A stretch of 64,000 nt of DNA from Fimbriimonadaceae bacterium (GCA_023957775.1 JAMLGR010000013.1:61594-125593), one strand, 5' to 3'; shown: positions 52,714-63,622, counted from the first letter of the stretch. Notes: generated by a model not told the origin, from the letters alone. Program-made: numbers and translations.

Positions 52714-53691
52714 GTGAGCTACAGCACCTTTGCAACCATGATCGACGCGTTGCGCTTCCCCATCTGGCAAGCTCCCACGGCGAGCTTGGCGGGCCCGGAG
52801 CTCGCGGCGGCGGTCTCCCATGCCGGTGGGATGGGTTCGATGGCTCTCACATGGACCGACCCCGCCACGGCGGCGCAGCACATTCGCCAGGTGCTCGAAG
52901 CCACGTCGAACCCCTTCTTCGTCAACTTCGCGCTCGCTTTCCCTCCCGTGTCGCTCGACGCGGCCCTTGACGCGGGCGTGCCCATCGTCACGTTTTCCTG
53001 GGGGGACCCCGAACCCCATCTTGCGCGTGTGCGGGCCGCGGGGGCGAAGGTGGGCATCCAGGTCACCAGCGCCGCCGGAGCGAAGCGCGCCATCGACCAT
53101 GGAGCGGACTTCCTGGTCTGCCAGGGCAACGAGGCAGGCGGGCACGTGCAGTCCAGCACTCCGCTGCCAGAGCTGCTGCCCCGCATCTTGCAGACCGTTG
53201 GAGACGTGCCGGTGATCGCCGCAGGCGGGATGGCGCACGGGCGGGACATCGCACGAGTGCTGAAGCTGGGCGCGCGAGGCGCCATCCTGGGCACGCGCTT
53301 CGTGGCGTGCCGGGAGAGCCGCGCGCACCCCGAGTACAAGCGCCAACTCGTGGAGGCCGAGGGTGCGACGGCCCTCACGGTGTGCTTCGACGGCGCCTGG
53401 CCTTACTCCGCGCACCGCGTGCTCCGCAACAGCACGCTGGAGACATGGGAGGCTGCGGGAAGCCCCGCCGTGGGCCAGCGCCCCGGCGAGGGGGACGTGG
53501 TGGCCGCGACGGCCGAAGGCGAAGCGATCTACCGGTACGAGGACACCGCTCCCAAACAGGGCTACGAGGGAGACATCGAGGCCATGTGCCTCTACGCTGG
53601 CAAGGGCTGCGGAGCGATCGACGACATTCCCGCGGCCGCCGAACTGGTGGAACGGCTGTGGCGGGAGGCAACGAGGAGGGGCCGAGGGTAG
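52714..53691 (+). CDS. Nitronate monooxygenase (2-nitropropane dioxygenase family)
   Basis: A TIM-barrel flavoenzyme that oxidises alkyl nitronates with FMN and O2. Motifs: FPIWQAPTASLAGPELAAAV, HAGGMGSMALTW, TFSWGDPEPHLARVRAAGAK, QGNEAGGHVQSS (the catalytic His in GGH), VIAAGGMAHGRDIARVLKLG and ARGAILGTRFVACRES (FMN phosphate site). 325 residues from GTG 52714; ATG 52738 is the alternative. Single gene by spacing. Confidence 0.9.
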   Translation: MSYSTFATMIDALRFPIWQAPTASLAGPELAAAVSHAGGMGSMALTWTDPATAAQHIRQVLEATSNPFFVNFALAFPPVSLDAALDAGVPIVTFSWGDPEPHLARVRAAGAKVGIQVTSAAGAKRAIDHGADFLVCQGNEAGGHVQSSTPLPELLPRILQTVGDVPVIAAGGMAHGRDIARVLKLGARGAILGTRFVACRESRAHPEYKRQLVEAEGATALTVCFDGAWPYSAHRVLRNSTLETWEAAGSPAVGQRPGEGDVVAATAEGEAIYRYEDTAPKQGYEGDIEAMCLYAGKGCGAIDDIPAAAELVERLWREATRRGRG

Positions 53692-53715
53692 GGGCGGGAT
53701 CCGAGCCGCTCCCCT

Positions 53716-54981
53716 CTACCCGCTCGTTGCCGCCTCGACTTGCGCGTCCCTTCCCTTTGCATGGATTGAAGCAGCCATGAGCACCGGCACAATCATCATC
53801 GTGGCGGCCAGCGCGTAGGGCATCCAGGGCGCTTGGGCGTACAGCATGTTTCCGATCACGGGACCCACGATGCGGGCGATCGCGCCCAACGATTGGGTGA
53901 TCCCGAAGATGCCCCCTACCAAGGACGCCGGGGCGGCCTGCGAAATCAGGCTGCTCAGACTGGGATTCGCGATCCCGGAGCCGATGCCCAGTACCAGGCA
54001 CCCAAGCAGCACCGGCGCCCACGGCGACACAAACGGAATCGTGGCCAGCACAGGGGCTTGTAGGAAGTAGCCGGTCCTCAAGAGGGCCGTCTCGCCGAAC
54101 CGCGCCACGAGCCGCCCCAACAGCCCCCCCTGCACGATCGCCGCGACGACACCGACGAAGACGAGGATCAACGACGTGGCAAGGGCGTCGATGCGATACA
54201 CGTCGTGGGCCAGCAGAAAGTAGGTGGACTCCAGATTCGAGAATGCGAGGTTGGCCACGAGGAACAGGGCCAGCAGGAAGCTGAGCCCGGGTGTCGCAAG
54301 CGCCTTGCCGAGCTTGGCCAAGGGGCTCAGCTTCCTCAGGTGTTCGGGTTCGGCGGGCTGGGGCGGGGCGTCCGGCATGAAGAAGAGCACGAACATCAAA
54401 TTCACGAACGCGAAGAGCGCCGACGTTAGCCCGAGCAGCAACGGACTGCCGTTGCCCAACTTGACCATGGTCGCACCGAGCGGGGGGCCAAACATGAACC
54501 CGAACCCGAAAGCCATCCCGATCTTTCCCATCGCCGCGGCTCGATCCTCGGGCTTCGTGGAGTCCGAAATGTAGGCGTAGGCCACCCCGATGTTTGCGCC
54601 GGCGAATCCCAGCAGCGCTCTGGAGAGAAAGACGATGGCCAGCGTGGTGGCAAACCCGTAGGCCAGGCTAGCGCAAGTGGCCAGCGAGCAGGTCAACACC
54701 AGAACGCGCCTTCGACCGACGCGATCGCTCCATCGGCCCAGCAGGGGTGCGACGACGAACTGCGCGATGCTGAACGTCGCGAGGACGAGGCCAGCGAGAA
54801 AGCCCTTGGCACCCAATGCTTCGGCTCGCAGTTGGAGGTCGGGAATGACCGTCCCGAATGACATCATGTCGAAGAAGACCGTGAGGAACACGGCGACCAG
54901 CGGGCTGATTCGCAGTCGGGATACGGGCACCTTGGAATTCTGACGCGGGCCGGGATCGATTTGCCGGGGAATTCGCCGCAT
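53716..54981 (-). CDS. MFS transporter, TetA-like drug-efflux type
   Basis: Twelve helices, with the MFS motif A region in FVVAPLLGRWSDRVGRRRVL and motif C-like GFGFMFGPPLGA. The first helix LVAVFLTVFFDMMSFGTVIP with its Asp is typical of the DHA1/TetA group. Starts at ATG 54981 or GTG 54930; the open frame further upstream is not protein-like. About 421 residues. Proton-coupled export of a small molecule; substrate unknown. Confidence 0.87.
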   Translation of the reverse strand: MRRIPRQIDPGPRQNSKVPVSRLRISPLVAVFLTVFFDMMSFGTVIPDLQLRAEALGAKGFLAGLVLATFSIAQFVVAPLLGRWSDRVGRRRVLVLTCSLATCASLAYGFATTLAIVFLSRALLGFAGANIGVAYAYISDSTKPEDRAAAMGKIGMAFGFGFMFGPPLGATMVKLGNGSPLLLGLTSALFAFVNLMFVLFFMPDAPPQPAEPEHLRKLSPLAKLGKALATPGLSFLLALFLVANLAFSNLESTYFLLAHDVYRIDALATSLILVFVGVVAAIVQGGLLGRLVARFGETALLRTGYFLQAPVLATIPFVSPWAPVLLGCLVLGIGSGIANPSLSSLISQAAPASLVGGIFGITQSLGAIARIVGPVIGNMLYAQAPWMPYALAATMMIVPVLMAASIHAKGRDAQVEAATSG

Positions 54982-55087
54982 CGCTGCTTCGCTGGCGCAC
55001 GCCCGTCTGGCGGGAGTGGCATGGGAGTCCCTTGTGCGCTTCGTATCGTGGTAGCCTTCCGAGATTCGCCTTGGAATGGAGTTGAGA

Positions 55088-56047
55088 ATGATCAAGTCGC
55101 TTCGTATGCTGTGTACGGTCCTCCTGTTGCCCTCCGCTTGCCTGGCCTTGGCACAGCAGCAGGCCCACGTACAGAACTCAACGTTCGGCGCGACGGTCAC
55201 CGGATTCCAAACCACGGGTGGGGCGAACGGCTGGCACTACATCACCGCGACCGTTCACTTTGTCAACCTGACCAAGAAGCCCCTCATCCTGGCGGCGAAC
55301 CCAGCGAAGGCGACCTCCACGGACAACAAGGGGAACATCTATGGAACGACCAGCATGCGTGGGATCGGAGGCATTGCTTCGGGAAGGGTCGACGCGTCCT
55401 TTGTCCTGCCTCCGGGCGGAGGCGGCGACGTGCTGCTCAACATGCAGTGGCGACCTGCGCGAAACGTCGAGTTTGGAATCACCTTCGATCTCGATCTGGC
55501 CGTGAGCGAGATCGAGGCCCTGGAGAGCGGCCAAGTCCGCATCGGCAAGGAAACCGTGCTTCACTTCGGTGGCCTGAAGTCGGGCTACTTCGACGTGCCT
55601 CCCGACCACACGGTCGATGCCGGTCCCTTCACCGCGCACGTCGTTCGCACCAAGCTTGGGACCGCCGGGCGGTTTCACACAGTGGACATCACGGTAAGCA
55701 TCAAGAACACCTCCGACAAGCCCCTGATTCTCGCCTATGACTACCGTTCCGACTTCGGCACGGACGATGCTGGAAATCGCTACGGCTTCGGAAATCCCGG
55801 CGGCCCCGACGCGAGTGCGAGTGGGATCGGAGTGGTTGGCGGAGGCAAGGCGGACCCCCAATTCGAGCTGAAGCCGGGCGAGGAGCGAGAAGCACGCTTC
55901 CGCATCGTTCGGGCCATCGCCAAGGTGCCGGACGGGAAGGAGTTGACGTTCTACGTCGCGCTCAAGCAACTTGAGATCCTTCCGAGCAAGCAGATTCGGG
56001 AAGTGCGTCAGTTCAGCTTGGCGTTCCCCGGGCTGCCGGCTTCGTAA
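55088..56047 (+). CDS. Exported protein with duplicated beta domain
   Basis: ATG 55088 begins a signal peptide (SLRMLCTVLLLPSACLALAQ). The mature part is two similar beta-sandwich units: ITATVHFVNLTKKPLILAAN with TSTDNKGNIYGTTS, then VDITVSIKNTSDKPLILAYD with GTDDAGNRYGFGN. The pattern resembles DUF4352-type Ig-like domains. 319 residues. Function unknown. Confidence 0.75.
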   Translation: MIKSLRMLCTVLLLPSACLALAQQQAHVQNSTFGATVTGFQTTGGANGWHYITATVHFVNLTKKPLILAANPAKATSTDNKGNIYGTTSMRGIGGIASGRVDASFVLPPGGGGDVLLNMQWRPARNVEFGITFDLDLAVSEIEALESGQVRIGKETVLHFGGLKSGYFDVPPDHTVDAGPFTAHVVRTKLGTAGRFHTVDITVSIKNTSDKPLILAYDYRSDFGTDDAGNRYGFGNPGGPDASASGIGVVGGGKADPQFELKPGEEREARFRIVRAIAKVPDGKELTFYVALKQLEILPSKQIREVRQFSLAFPGLPAS

Positions 56048-56098
56048 CCGTCCCGAATCTCGCGTATCCTAACCAGGGGACAAACTCCCCTGGTTTCG

Positions 56099-59008
56099 AT
56101 GAGATTCTCACCACCGCTGTTCATCGCCTCGCTCGGCCTGTTGGCCATCGGCGCCGCCTCTCGCCAGGTGCCCCAGCAGGGCGCTCCCGAAATCGTCTTC
56201 GGGCGCGACGTGATGCCGATCTTGGGCCAGCGGTGCTTCAAGTGCCACGGTCCCGACGCGGCCCAGGCGGCCGCGGGACTGCACCTCGATGCGAGGGAGA
56301 GCGCCTTGCAGGTGATCGACCCGGGCTCGCCCGACACCTCGCTCCTCATCCAGCGCGTCTCGGCACAAGACCCGGCGATGCGCATGCCGCCCCAGAACTC
56401 CGGGGTGAAGCCGCTGACCCCCGAGCAGATCGGGACGCTGCGCGCCTGGATCAAGCAGGGCGCGCGCTACGAGAAGCACTGGTCGTTCGTCCCGCCCGCC
56501 ATGCCTTCGCTGCCGAAGGTGCGGATGGCGGACTGGCCGAAGAACCTGATCGACCGCTTCGTGCTGGCCAAGTTGGAGGCTGCCGGGCTTGCGCCGGAAC
56601 CGGAGGCCGACCGTAACACCCTGGCCCTCCGCGCCGCCCAAACCCTCACCGGACTCCCGCCCATGCTATCCGAACGGGACGCCTTCCTGAAAGACACGAA
56701 GCCGGGCGCCTACGAGCGGTACGTGGATCGACTCCTGGCGAAACCTTCCTACGGGGAGCATCAGGCGCGCTATTGGCTCGATGCCGTCCGGTACGGCGAC
56801 ACGCACGGCCTCCAACTCGACAACGAGAGGGGTGTGTTCCCGTACCGTGATTGGGTGGTGCGGGCCTTCAACGAGGACCTGCCCTACGACCGGTTCGTGC
56901 GTTGGCAAGTCGCTGGTGATCTGCTCCCCAACCCGACGACCGAGCAGCTCATCGCTACCGGCTACGTGCGGATGAACCTCACGTCGAACGAGGGGGGCGC
57001 GATCGCCGAGGAGTTTCTTGCGCGCAACACGTTTGATCGGGTGGATACCACCGGCACGGTCCTGCTCGGCCTGACCGTGGGGTGTGCCAAGTGCCACGAC
57101 CACAAGTTCGACCCGATCAAGCAACGCGACTACTACGGTTTGTTCGCGTTCTTCAACAGCACCGAGGACAAGCCGCTCGACGGCAACGAGACCCTCCCAC
57201 CGCCCGTGGTTCGCGCCGCGACGCCCGAGCAAGAGGAGCGGTTGGCGGCCATGTCCAAGGAGCTAGCACAACTTCGAGGCAAGGTGTCCCCGGCGACGGC
57301 CGCAACCGCGCTGGAGAAGTCGCGCCCTCCATCTCCCACCACCCGCGACTGGATGATCAGCGAGGTGTTCTCCCGGGGCAGCTTCGACGAGGCGTTCGAT
57401 GCGGTGGAAGCCGCCGAACCAGGCCCGCCGGGCAGCGTGCCGTGGAAGCCCCTGAAGCTCGAAATCGGGAAGGACCTCACAAACCTGATCGGCAAGCCCA
57501 ATGCGAGCGTTTATGTGAAGGGGACGGTTCACCTGGCGACGGCGAGGACGATCACGTTTGGCGTGTCGAGCGACGACGCCGTGAAGGTGTGGCTCAATGG
57601 GAAGTTGATCCACTCGCACAAGATCGGCCGGGGGCTGAACATGGGCGTCGATTCTGTGAAGGGCGATTTTCGAGCCGGGGACAACGAGCTTGTGGTGAAG
57701 CTGGTGAACCTCACCGCGCCCGACGGCCTCAATCTTCGGCTGGTCGATGCGGACGACCAGCGGGTCGGCGATGCGATTCGGGCGTACCGCCAGGCGCCGG
57801 GGGACGCGAATGCCGCTGACAGTCTCCGTGCGGTTTTCCTGGAACTGGGGCCGGCATCGCCGGAGGCGTTGAAATACCGCAAGATCCTCAAGGGCCGTGC
57901 GGAGCTGGAAGCGTCGATCCCGATGAGCCTCATCGCTCGCGAGATGCCCAAGCCGCGAGACACGTTCATTCTGCTGCGCGGGCAGTACGATCAGAAAGGC
58001 GCCCCTGTGACGCGCCACATCCCGCCTGCCATCGGGGAGCTTCCCGCGAACGCACCGAAGAACCGACTGGGACTGGCCGACTGGCTCGCCTCGCCCGAGA
58101 ACCCGTTGGTGGCCCGGGTGTTTGTGAACCGGCTTTGGCAGCACCACTTCGGAACCGGATTGGTGAAGACAGCCGAAGACTTCGGCACGCAAGGCGAGTG
58201 GCCGCTGAACCAGCCGCTCCTGGATTATCTCGCGGTCAGCTTCCAGAAGAACGGCTGGAGCATCAAGAAGCTGAACCGACTCATCGTCACGTCGGCCGCT
58301 TTCCGGCAGAGTTCGCGCATCCGCCCGGATAAGCTGGCCAAGGACCCGGAGAACCGCCTCGTTTCGCGCGGTCCGCGTTTCCGCCTCGACGCCGAGGTCA
58401 TTCGCGACAAAGCCCTGTTCGCGGGCGGACTTCTTCTCGAACGATTGGGGGGGCGAGGGTTCAAACCCTACCAGCCGGAGGGGATCTGGGAGGGCGCCTC
58501 CGACCCGGCGAGTCAGACGCACATCTACGTGCGCGATCAAGGCGACAGCATCTATCGGCGCAGCCTCTATCTGTTTTGGAAGCGCACGGCTCCGCCCCCT
58601 GCGATGCTCAACTTGGACGCGCCGTTGCGGGACACCTGTGTCGTGAGGAGATCGACAACCAACACGCCGCTGCAGGCCCTGACGATCGAGAACGAGACGG
58701 CGTTCCTTGAGGCCGCCCGCGAGATGGCCCGGCGGATCCTCGAGACTCCAGGCGACGACGACGCGCACCTGCGCCGCGCGTTCGAGCGCGCGTTGGCGCG
58801 CGCGCCGCGGGCACCCGAAGTCGACGTCCTCAAGGGCGCGCTCGCCCATTACCGCCGCAAGTACGCGGCGGATCCGGCAGCGGCGAAGAAGCTGCTCTCG
58901 GTGGGGGATGCCCCGCAGGCCCAGAAGCTCAGCCCCTCCGAACTGGCCGCTTGGATGATCGTCTGCTCGACCTTGATGAACACCGACGAGTTCTTGACCC
59001 AGCACTAA
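56099..59008 (+). CDS. Cytochrome c-like PSD1/DUF1549/DUF1553 surface protein
   Basis: A signal peptide ([20 protein letters not shown]) is followed by a PSD1-type haem domain with CFKCHGPDA (CxxCH) near residue 48 and [13 protein letters not shown] as the Met-ligand region. DUF1549 follows ([40 protein letters not shown], a second CxxCH), then an inserted PA14-like sandwich ([20 protein letters not shown]) and DUF1553 at the C-terminus ([37 protein letters not shown]). 969 residues, usual length. This family, abundant in Planctomycetes and relatives, is tied to polysaccharide use and always neighbours a DUF1501 gene, as here. Confidence 0.93.
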   Translation: MRFSPPLFIASLGLLAIGAASRQVPQQGAPEIVFGRDVMPILGQRCFKCHGPDAAQAAAGLHLDARESALQVIDPGSPDTSLLIQRVSAQDPAMRMPPQNSGVKPLTPEQIGTLRAWIKQGARYEKHWSFVPPAMPSLPKVRMADWPKNLIDRFVLAKLEAAGLAPEPEADRNTLALRAAQTLTGLPPMLSERDAFLKDTKPGAYERYVDRLLAKPSYGEHQARYWLDAVRYGDTHGLQLDNERGVFPYRDWVVRAFNEDLPYDRFVRWQVAGDLLPNPTTEQLIATGYVRMNLTSNEGGAIAEEFLARNTFDRVDTTGTVLLGLTVGCAKCHDHKFDPIKQRDYYGLFAFFNSTEDKPLDGNETLPPPVVRAATPEQEERLAAMSKELAQLRGKVSPATAATALEKSRPPSPTTRDWMISEVFSRGSFDEAFDAVEAAEPGPPGSVPWKPLKLEIGKDLTNLIGKPNASVYVKGTVHLATARTITFGVSSDDAVKVWLNGKLIHSHKIGRGLNMGVDSVKGDFRAGDNELVVKLVNLTAPDGLNLRLVDADDQRVGDAIRAYRQAPGDANAADSLRAVFLELGPASPEALKYRKILKGRAELEASIPMSLIAREMPKPRDTFILLRGQYDQKGAPVTRHIPPAIGELPANAPKNRLGLADWLASPENPLVARVFVNRLWQHHFGTGLVKTAEDFGTQGEWPLNQPLLDYLAVSFQKNGWSIKKLNRLIVTSAAFRQSSRIRPDKLAKDPENRLVSRGPRFRLDAEVIRDKALFAGGLLLERLGGRGFKPYQPEGIWEGASDPASQTHIYVRDQGDSIYRRSLYLFWKRTAPPPAMLNLDAPLRDTCVVRRSTTNTPLQALTIENETAFLEAAREMARRILETPGDDDAHLRRAFERALARAPRAPEVDVLKGALAHYRRKYAADPAAAKKLLSVGDAPQAQKLSPSELAAWMIVCSTLMNTDEFLTQH

Positions 59009-59012
59009 CCCC

Positions 59013-60530
59013 ATGGAACCCTTTCGCGAAGCCGAACTCCTCATGACCCGCCGCCAGCTCTTTGGCCGAACGGCCCTCGGGCTGGGCACGGCCGCCCTCG
59101 GTCGGCTCCTGGCGATCGGCGGCCTTGGCGGGCTGGCAGCCCTGGCCGAAGCGCAAGGCCAAGGACTTCCCGGCATGCCCAACTTCGCACCGAAGGCGAA
59201 GCGGGTGATCTACCTCTTCATGAGCGGCGGCCCCAGCCAACTGGACCTGTGGGATTACAAGCCGAAACTCAAAGAGCTCTACAACGCAGAGCTGCCCGAC
59301 GCCGTGCGCCGGGGCCAGCGCATCACGACGATGACGAGCGGGCAAACGCGTTTCCCCATCGCCCCGACGATCTACAAATTCGACAGACACGACAACGGCG
59401 GCGACGGCGCGTGGGTGAGCGAACTGCTTTCGCATACCGCGGGCGTGGTGAACGAACTGTGCGTGATCAAGTCGATGTGGACGGAAGCGATCAACCACGA
59501 TCCGGCAACGACGTTCATCCAAACGGGCAGCCAGCTTCCCGGACGGCCAAGCATGGGCGCTTGGCTCAGCTACGGGCTGGGCAGCATGAACGAGAACCTC
59601 CCGACGTACGTGGTGCTTCACAGCAAGGTCTCGAGCAACAAGCCGAACCAGGCCGTGTACCCGAGGCTGTGGGGAACCGGGTTCCTGCCGAGCGAGCACC
59701 AGGGCATCGCGCTGCGCTCCCAGGGGGATCCGGTGCTGTTCCTCAAGGACCCGGAGGGGATGGATCGGGCCACGCGGCGCACGATGTTGGACAGCCTGGA
59801 GGCCCTGAACAGCCAGTCTTTGGACGCCTTTGGGGACCCGGAAATCGCCGCGCGCATCAAGCAGTACGAGCTTGCGTACCGCCTCCAGGCGAGCGTGCCC
59901 GACCTGATGGATTTGAGCCAGGAGTCTGACGAGACCTTCGAACTCTATGGAAAGGAGGCGCACGAGCCCGGCACGTTCGCGGCGAACTGTCTCCTGGCTC
60001 GCCGCATGGTCGAGCGCGGGGTTCGGTTCATCCAAATCTTCCACCGTGGCTGGGACCTGCACACGGAGCTGACGACGGACATCCCCAGCCAAGCCAAGGA
60101 CGTGGACCAGGGTTGTGCGGCGTTGATCAAGGACCTCAAGCGTCGGGGACTTCTCGAGGACACGCTGGTCGTTTGGGGTGGCGAGTTCGGCCGTACGGTG
60201 TACTCCCAAGGGACCCTCACGCCGACGAACTACGGCCGAGACCACCACCCGCGAGCGTTCACGATGTGGATGGCCGGTGGCGGGGTGAAGCCGGGCATCG
60301 TGTACGGCGACACCGACGATTACGGCTACAACATCGTGGACAAGAGCGGGAACCCGATCGATCCGAGCGTGGACGAGTTCACGCCGGGGGCTGTCCACAT
60401 CCACGACCTCCAGGCGACGATCCTCAACCAGCTGGGCATCGACCACAGCAAGCTGACCTACCACTACCAGGGCCGAGACTTCCGCCTCACCGACGTGCAC
60501 GGGCACGTGGTGCGGGACCTTCTCGCCTGA
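59013..60530 (+). CDS. DUF1501 (sulfatase-like fold) protein, Tat-exported
   Basis: It begins 4 nt after the DUF1553 gene. [14 protein letters not shown] at the N-terminus is a twin-arginine signal; ATG 59043 is an alternative start just before it. Further motifs: [76 protein letters not shown] and [17 protein letters not shown]. The fold is that of alkaline phosphatase/sulfatase but the formylglycine motif is absent. 505 residues. Acts outside the cytoplasm with its DUF1553 partner. Its end overlaps the convergent GH76-like gene by 44 bp. Confidence 0.92.
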   Translation: MEPFREAELLMTRRQLFGRTALGLGTAALGRLLAIGGLGGLAALAEAQGQGLPGMPNFAPKAKRVIYLFMSGGPSQLDLWDYKPKLKELYNAELPDAVRRGQRITTMTSGQTRFPIAPTIYKFDRHDNGGDGAWVSELLSHTAGVVNELCVIKSMWTEAINHDPATTFIQTGSQLPGRPSMGAWLSYGLGSMNENLPTYVVLHSKVSSNKPNQAVYPRLWGTGFLPSEHQGIALRSQGDPVLFLKDPEGMDRATRRTMLDSLEALNSQSLDAFGDPEIAARIKQYELAYRLQASVPDLMDLSQESDETFELYGKEAHEPGTFAANCLLARRMVERGVRFIQIFHRGWDLHTELTTDIPSQAKDVDQGCAALIKDLKRRGLLEDTLVVWGGEFGRTVYSQGTLTPTNYGRDHHPRAFTMWMAGGGVKPGIVYGDTDDYGYNIVDKSGNPIDPSVDEFTPGAVHIHDLQATILNQLGIDHSKLTYHYQGRDFRLTDVHGHVVRDLLA

Positions 60531-61584
60531 GGCCCCCCGCCAGCAGCGCTCGAACCGCCGCAGCCTGGTCAATCAGCGTGGGTTTGTGGTCCTTGGCGGG
60601 CTTCCGATCAAAGCGGCTTCCGAACCATCCATCAGGCCCGCGGCCGTGCTCCTGCAGCCATCGCATGGCGTCGCGCGCCGCGCGGGCCCGGCCCGAAGAG
60701 GGAACGAGCGTCCAACTGTCGACAAGCAGGAACGCGAACTTGGCCTCGTCCGCCAATCGGCCATTCACGATCCACCGCTTGTGGCTTGCCTCCGCCATGC
60801 GCTCGGCATCTTCTCGGAAAGAGGCCTCGCCCGTGAGCCGCGCGAGGGTCGCCGCGGTCCGAATCATGAGGGCAGTGTTGTACGACCACTTGGTCCTTCC
60901 CACGCTGCCATCCAGGCGGATGGAATCCCAGAAGAGCCCGTCCTCCGGGTCCTGAAGGTGCGTCTTCGTCCACGAGTAGAGGGTCTTGGCCTTGGCCAGG
61001 AGCTCCGGCTCTCGGGTCCGCTCGTAGACCGCGAGACAAGCCGCGGCCGAGGGGCCGTTGGAGCAGGTGTTCTTGCTCTCCTTCTTCGCTTCGCGCCAGT
61101 AAATGCCTCCCCCAAGGGCCCCGTCCTCGCCGCTCAGGACGTATTTGAGCGCTTCCTCCGCGAACGTGAGGAATTTGGGTTCCCCAAGCACGTCCGAGGC
61201 CTCGACGAGCGCGAGGACCATCCACGCGTTGTCGTCGTAGTAGCGATCGGCGGACTTGGGCATGGGGAGCACGTCGTAGCCCGCGACGGGCCCCTCAGGA
61301 TTCCAGTACGCGCGCGTCGCTTCAACATAGGCGCGAAGCTCTGCTTTCCATGCCGGGTCCTCCGCCGCCGCGGCCGCCATCGCGCTCATCAGCACGCCGA
61401 CTCCCCAGTTGAATGCAGGTTCACGTTCGTCGAGCGCCTCGGCGTACAGTCCGTTCTCCAATCGGAAGGAATCGCGCACGCGCGTGAGAGTCGAGAGGCC
61501 CCATGCGCGGAAGTCGTCCTCCTGGCTTGGCGGAGAAATCGGGGGCAGAGCAACGACCGTCGCAAGCATGAATCCAATGAGCAT
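60487..61584 (-). CDS. GH76-like glycoside hydrolase, exported
   Basis: ATG 61584 has AAGGTAA eight bases upstream and gives a signal peptide ([19 protein letters not shown]). An (alpha/alpha)6 barrel follows with the double-Asp motif [18 protein letters not shown], the GH76 catalytic pair, and [21 protein letters not shown]76 enzymes cut alpha-1,6-mannan. Membership in a related uncharacterised (alpha/alpha)6 family is possible. About 365 residues. It follows the double-zincin gene by 8 bp on the same strand, forming an operon. Confidence 0.82.
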   Translation of the reverse strand: MLIGFMLATVVALPPISPPSQEDDFRAWGLSTLTRVRDSFRLENGLYAEALDEREPAFNWGVGVLMSAMAAAAAEDPAWKAELRAYVEATRAYWNPEGPVAGYDVLPMPKSADRYYDDNAWMVLALVEASDVLGEPKFLTFAEEALKYVLSGEDGALGGGIYWREAKKESKNTCSNGPSAAACLAVYERTREPELLAKAKTLYSWTKTHLQDPEDGLFWDSIRLDGSVGRTKWSYNTALMIRTAATLARLTGEASFREDAERMAEASHKRWIVNGRLADEAKFAFLLVDSWTLVPSSGRARAARDAMRWLQEHGRGPDGWFGSRFDRKPAKDHKPTLIDQAAAVRALLAGGLRREGPAPRARARR

Positions 61585-61592
61585 GGCGGTTG

Positions 61593-63368
61593 TTACCTTG
61601 TCGTCCCCCACAGTTTCTCCAACAGGGCGTAGATGGTCGGATCGTGCTTCTTCAGCTCCTCCCTGGTGAAGGGAATGAAGTCGTTCCGGCTGAAGAACGC
61701 CTCGGTGGATTCGGCGAAGTACTCCTGCGGGTTGGTCATCGCGTAGGCGCGATCCATCCGCTTGTTGCCCTCCGCGTCGGTTCGTTCCACGCGGTCGTAG
61801 CCGCCACTCGCCTTTGCCTTATCGTAGGCCGCGATGATTTCCGGATTCTTGAAGCCCTTGGGCAGGACCAGATCGTGATAGGCGTGGGCCAGTTCGTGAA
61901 GGGCGAAGTTCGGCATGCGGCGCACCTCCACATCGAAGATCCCGACGTTGGTGAACTCGATGCCCTTGGCCATCGCTGGGTCGCGCCCGTTTTCTTTGAG
62001 CCAATCGGCCCCGGGGTGGTACTCGGCGCGCGGCTGGATCCCCGGATACTCGGGCGAGAAGTAGAGCGGCACCTTGCGAAGTTCGACCACGGCCGCCGCC
62101 GGAACGACCTGCACAATCTCCTCGAGCTGCTTCCGAAGAAGCTCGAGTGCGTGTTCCGTCTGGGCACCCTCTTTGTCCAGGAGGTCGCGATGGACGTAGA
62201 CCGTCCACCCTTCGATGGTTCGCGTTTCTCGAAGAGGCTTGCCGTTGGCCGCCTCGTCGCGCGCCACGGCCTGGCCCCGGATGGCGCGCTGGGCTTCCAG
62301 AAGGCGCGCGGGCCAACGGAACGCCGGTGCGGAATCAGGGTCGTAGCCCGCCATGTGGCCGGATAGGCGCGTAGCGGGCTTCGTGTACTTGATGGCCGTG
62401 TCGCCGAACACTTCTCGGCACATCGCGGCCAGTTCGGGGTCGTACTCGATCAAGAGGGCGCGGGTGTTCACATGGTTGTGGTCGTGGTCGTTGACGCGGT
62501 TGTTGTCGAACCAGGACTGGACCCCTTCGGCGAAGTACTCGTGGTGGTTGGTGGCCGCGTACTTGCCCTTCCACAGACCGGCCTTCATGGCGGCGTCGTA
62601 CGTGGCTTTGAGGCGTTTGTCGAACGTGGGATCCACGTTGGCGAGGCCGCGGAGATGGATGTTGTGAGCGAACTCGTGGATCAGGATGCACTCCTTCTCG
62701 TAGGGGTCGCCAACCAGACCCAGCAGGTTCTCTTCGGCGACGGAGCAGTAGGGGTCGGTCTCGCTCCCTCCCAAGCCCCGGGCCCGAGCGTCCCAGAAGT
62801 CCTTGCCCGAAAGAGCCTCGAAGCCGCGCATCTTTTCCTTGCCCAGCCACGCGAACTCGGGAAGGTCCGTCGTGAACTCGTCGTGGGCCATTACGCACAT
62901 GCGCGCTCCGCTCTTGATCATCGCCTCGCGGACGTCGGGCCGGTTCGCGAGCATCAGGTCTACGAGATAGACCGCCTCCTTGAGCGCGTAGGGGTTGACC
63001 TTGGGGGAGGCGACGATCGGGAATCCGTGGGCATGGGCCAACTGCGTGTAGAAGGGGGGAATGCCGTCGTGGTCGTCAGGCTGGTAGCGGAAGCATTGGA
63101 CCCGGACCTCGCTGGTGACGGTGGCCACCGTTTCGCCGCCGCCGACGAGGGCAAAGCGGTGCCCGACGGTGGTGTTGAGGATCGTCTGGCCGCCTGGAGG
63201 CACGTCGCCCTTCTGGACGCGCTCAGTCTCGGACTTCAGCCAGAAGACGGTCAGGGGAACGCTGCCCGCGTTTTGAATCTGCAGCCGCGCGCGGGGCGCA
63301 GCGGGTTGGGCCATCGTTGCGGCGGGGAGCAGGCAGACGGCAAAAAGCAGGGCTCGGTAGATGGTCAT
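61593..63368 (-). CDS. Exported protein with VHL-beta-like and two zinc-peptidase-like domains
   Basis: A signal peptide (YRALLFAVCLLPAATMAQPA) precedes a short beta domain NAGSVPLTVFWLKSETERVQ, then GGQTILNTTVGHRFALV, which resembles the VHL beta domain. Two zincin-like units follow. The first has CILIHEFAHNIHLRGLA (HEXXH) with NHHEYFAEGVQSWFDNN (downstream Glu). The second has PNFALHELAHAYHDLVLP with NPQEYFAESTEAFFSRND. Both keep HEXXH and the E(Y/F)FAE ligand helix, so both may bind zinc. 591 residues. Probably a secreted peptidase pair in one chain; substrate unknown. Confidence 0.8.
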   Translation of the reverse strand: MTIYRALLFAVCLLPAATMAQPAAPRARLQIQNAGSVPLTVFWLKSETERVQKGDVPPGGQTILNTTVGHRFALVGGGETVATVTSEVRVQCFRYQPDDHDGIPPFYTQLAHAHGFPIVASPKVNPYALKEAVYLVDLMLANRPDVREAMIKSGARMCVMAHDEFTTDLPEFAWLGKEKMRGFEALSGKDFWDARARGLGGSETDPYCSVAEENLLGLVGDPYEKECILIHEFAHNIHLRGLANVDPTFDKRLKATYDAAMKAGLWKGKYAATNHHEYFAEGVQSWFDNNRVNDHDHNHVNTRALLIEYDPELAAMCREVFGDTAIKYTKPATRLSGHMAGYDPDSAPAFRWPARLLEAQRAIRGQAVARDEAANGKPLRETRTIEGWTVYVHRDLLDKEGAQTEHALELLRKQLEEIVQVVPAAAVVELRKVPLYFSPEYPGIQPRAEYHPGADWLKENGRDPAMAKGIEFTNVGIFDVEVRRMPNFALHELAHAYHDLVLPKGFKNPEIIAAYDKAKASGGYDRVERTDAEGNKRMDRAYAMTNPQEYFAESTEAFFSRNDFIPFTREELKKHDPTIYALLEKLWGTTR

Positions 63369-63433
63369 GGGTTCCCCCGCGTGGGCTCTTGCTTGCAGTA
63401 TAGGCCCGCGAGGCTGGCAGGTACCCTAGAGCG

Positions 63434-63580
63434 GTGAAGCGCCCAACGAAATCCGAGATCAAATCCGCCATCGCAAAGCTCAACGCGAAGGAAGCCTTCT
63501 CAACGGGTGCCGTCGAGTCCAAGAAAGCGTCCTTCACAGCCTCCAGGAATACGGAGCGAAAGACCAAGAACGGCTACTAA
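63434..63580 (+). CDS. Small lysine-rich protein
   Basis: GTG 63434 to TAA 63578-63580, 48 residues, about one quarter Lys/Arg: KRPTKSEIKSAIAKLNAKEA, then KKASFTASRNTERKTKNGY. A TACCCT box ends 6 nt before GTG. Divergent from the double-zincin gene. Basic composition suggests nucleic-acid binding, but no family was recognised. Confidence 0.45.
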   Translation: MKRPTKSEIKSAIAKLNAKEAFSTGAVESKKASFTASRNTERKTKNGY

Positions 63581-63585
63581 CTCCC

Positions 63586-63613
63586 AAGGACCAAGGACCA
63601 AGGACCAAGAACC
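63586..63613. repeat. Heptamer tandem repeat (AAGGACC)
   Basis: Three exact AAGGACC units and one variant (AAGAACC) lie between the small basic gene and the sigma-factor start. Such a repeat 10 bp before a start could vary spacing of expression signals. Confidence 0.7.
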
Positions 63614-63622
63614 AAACACGCC

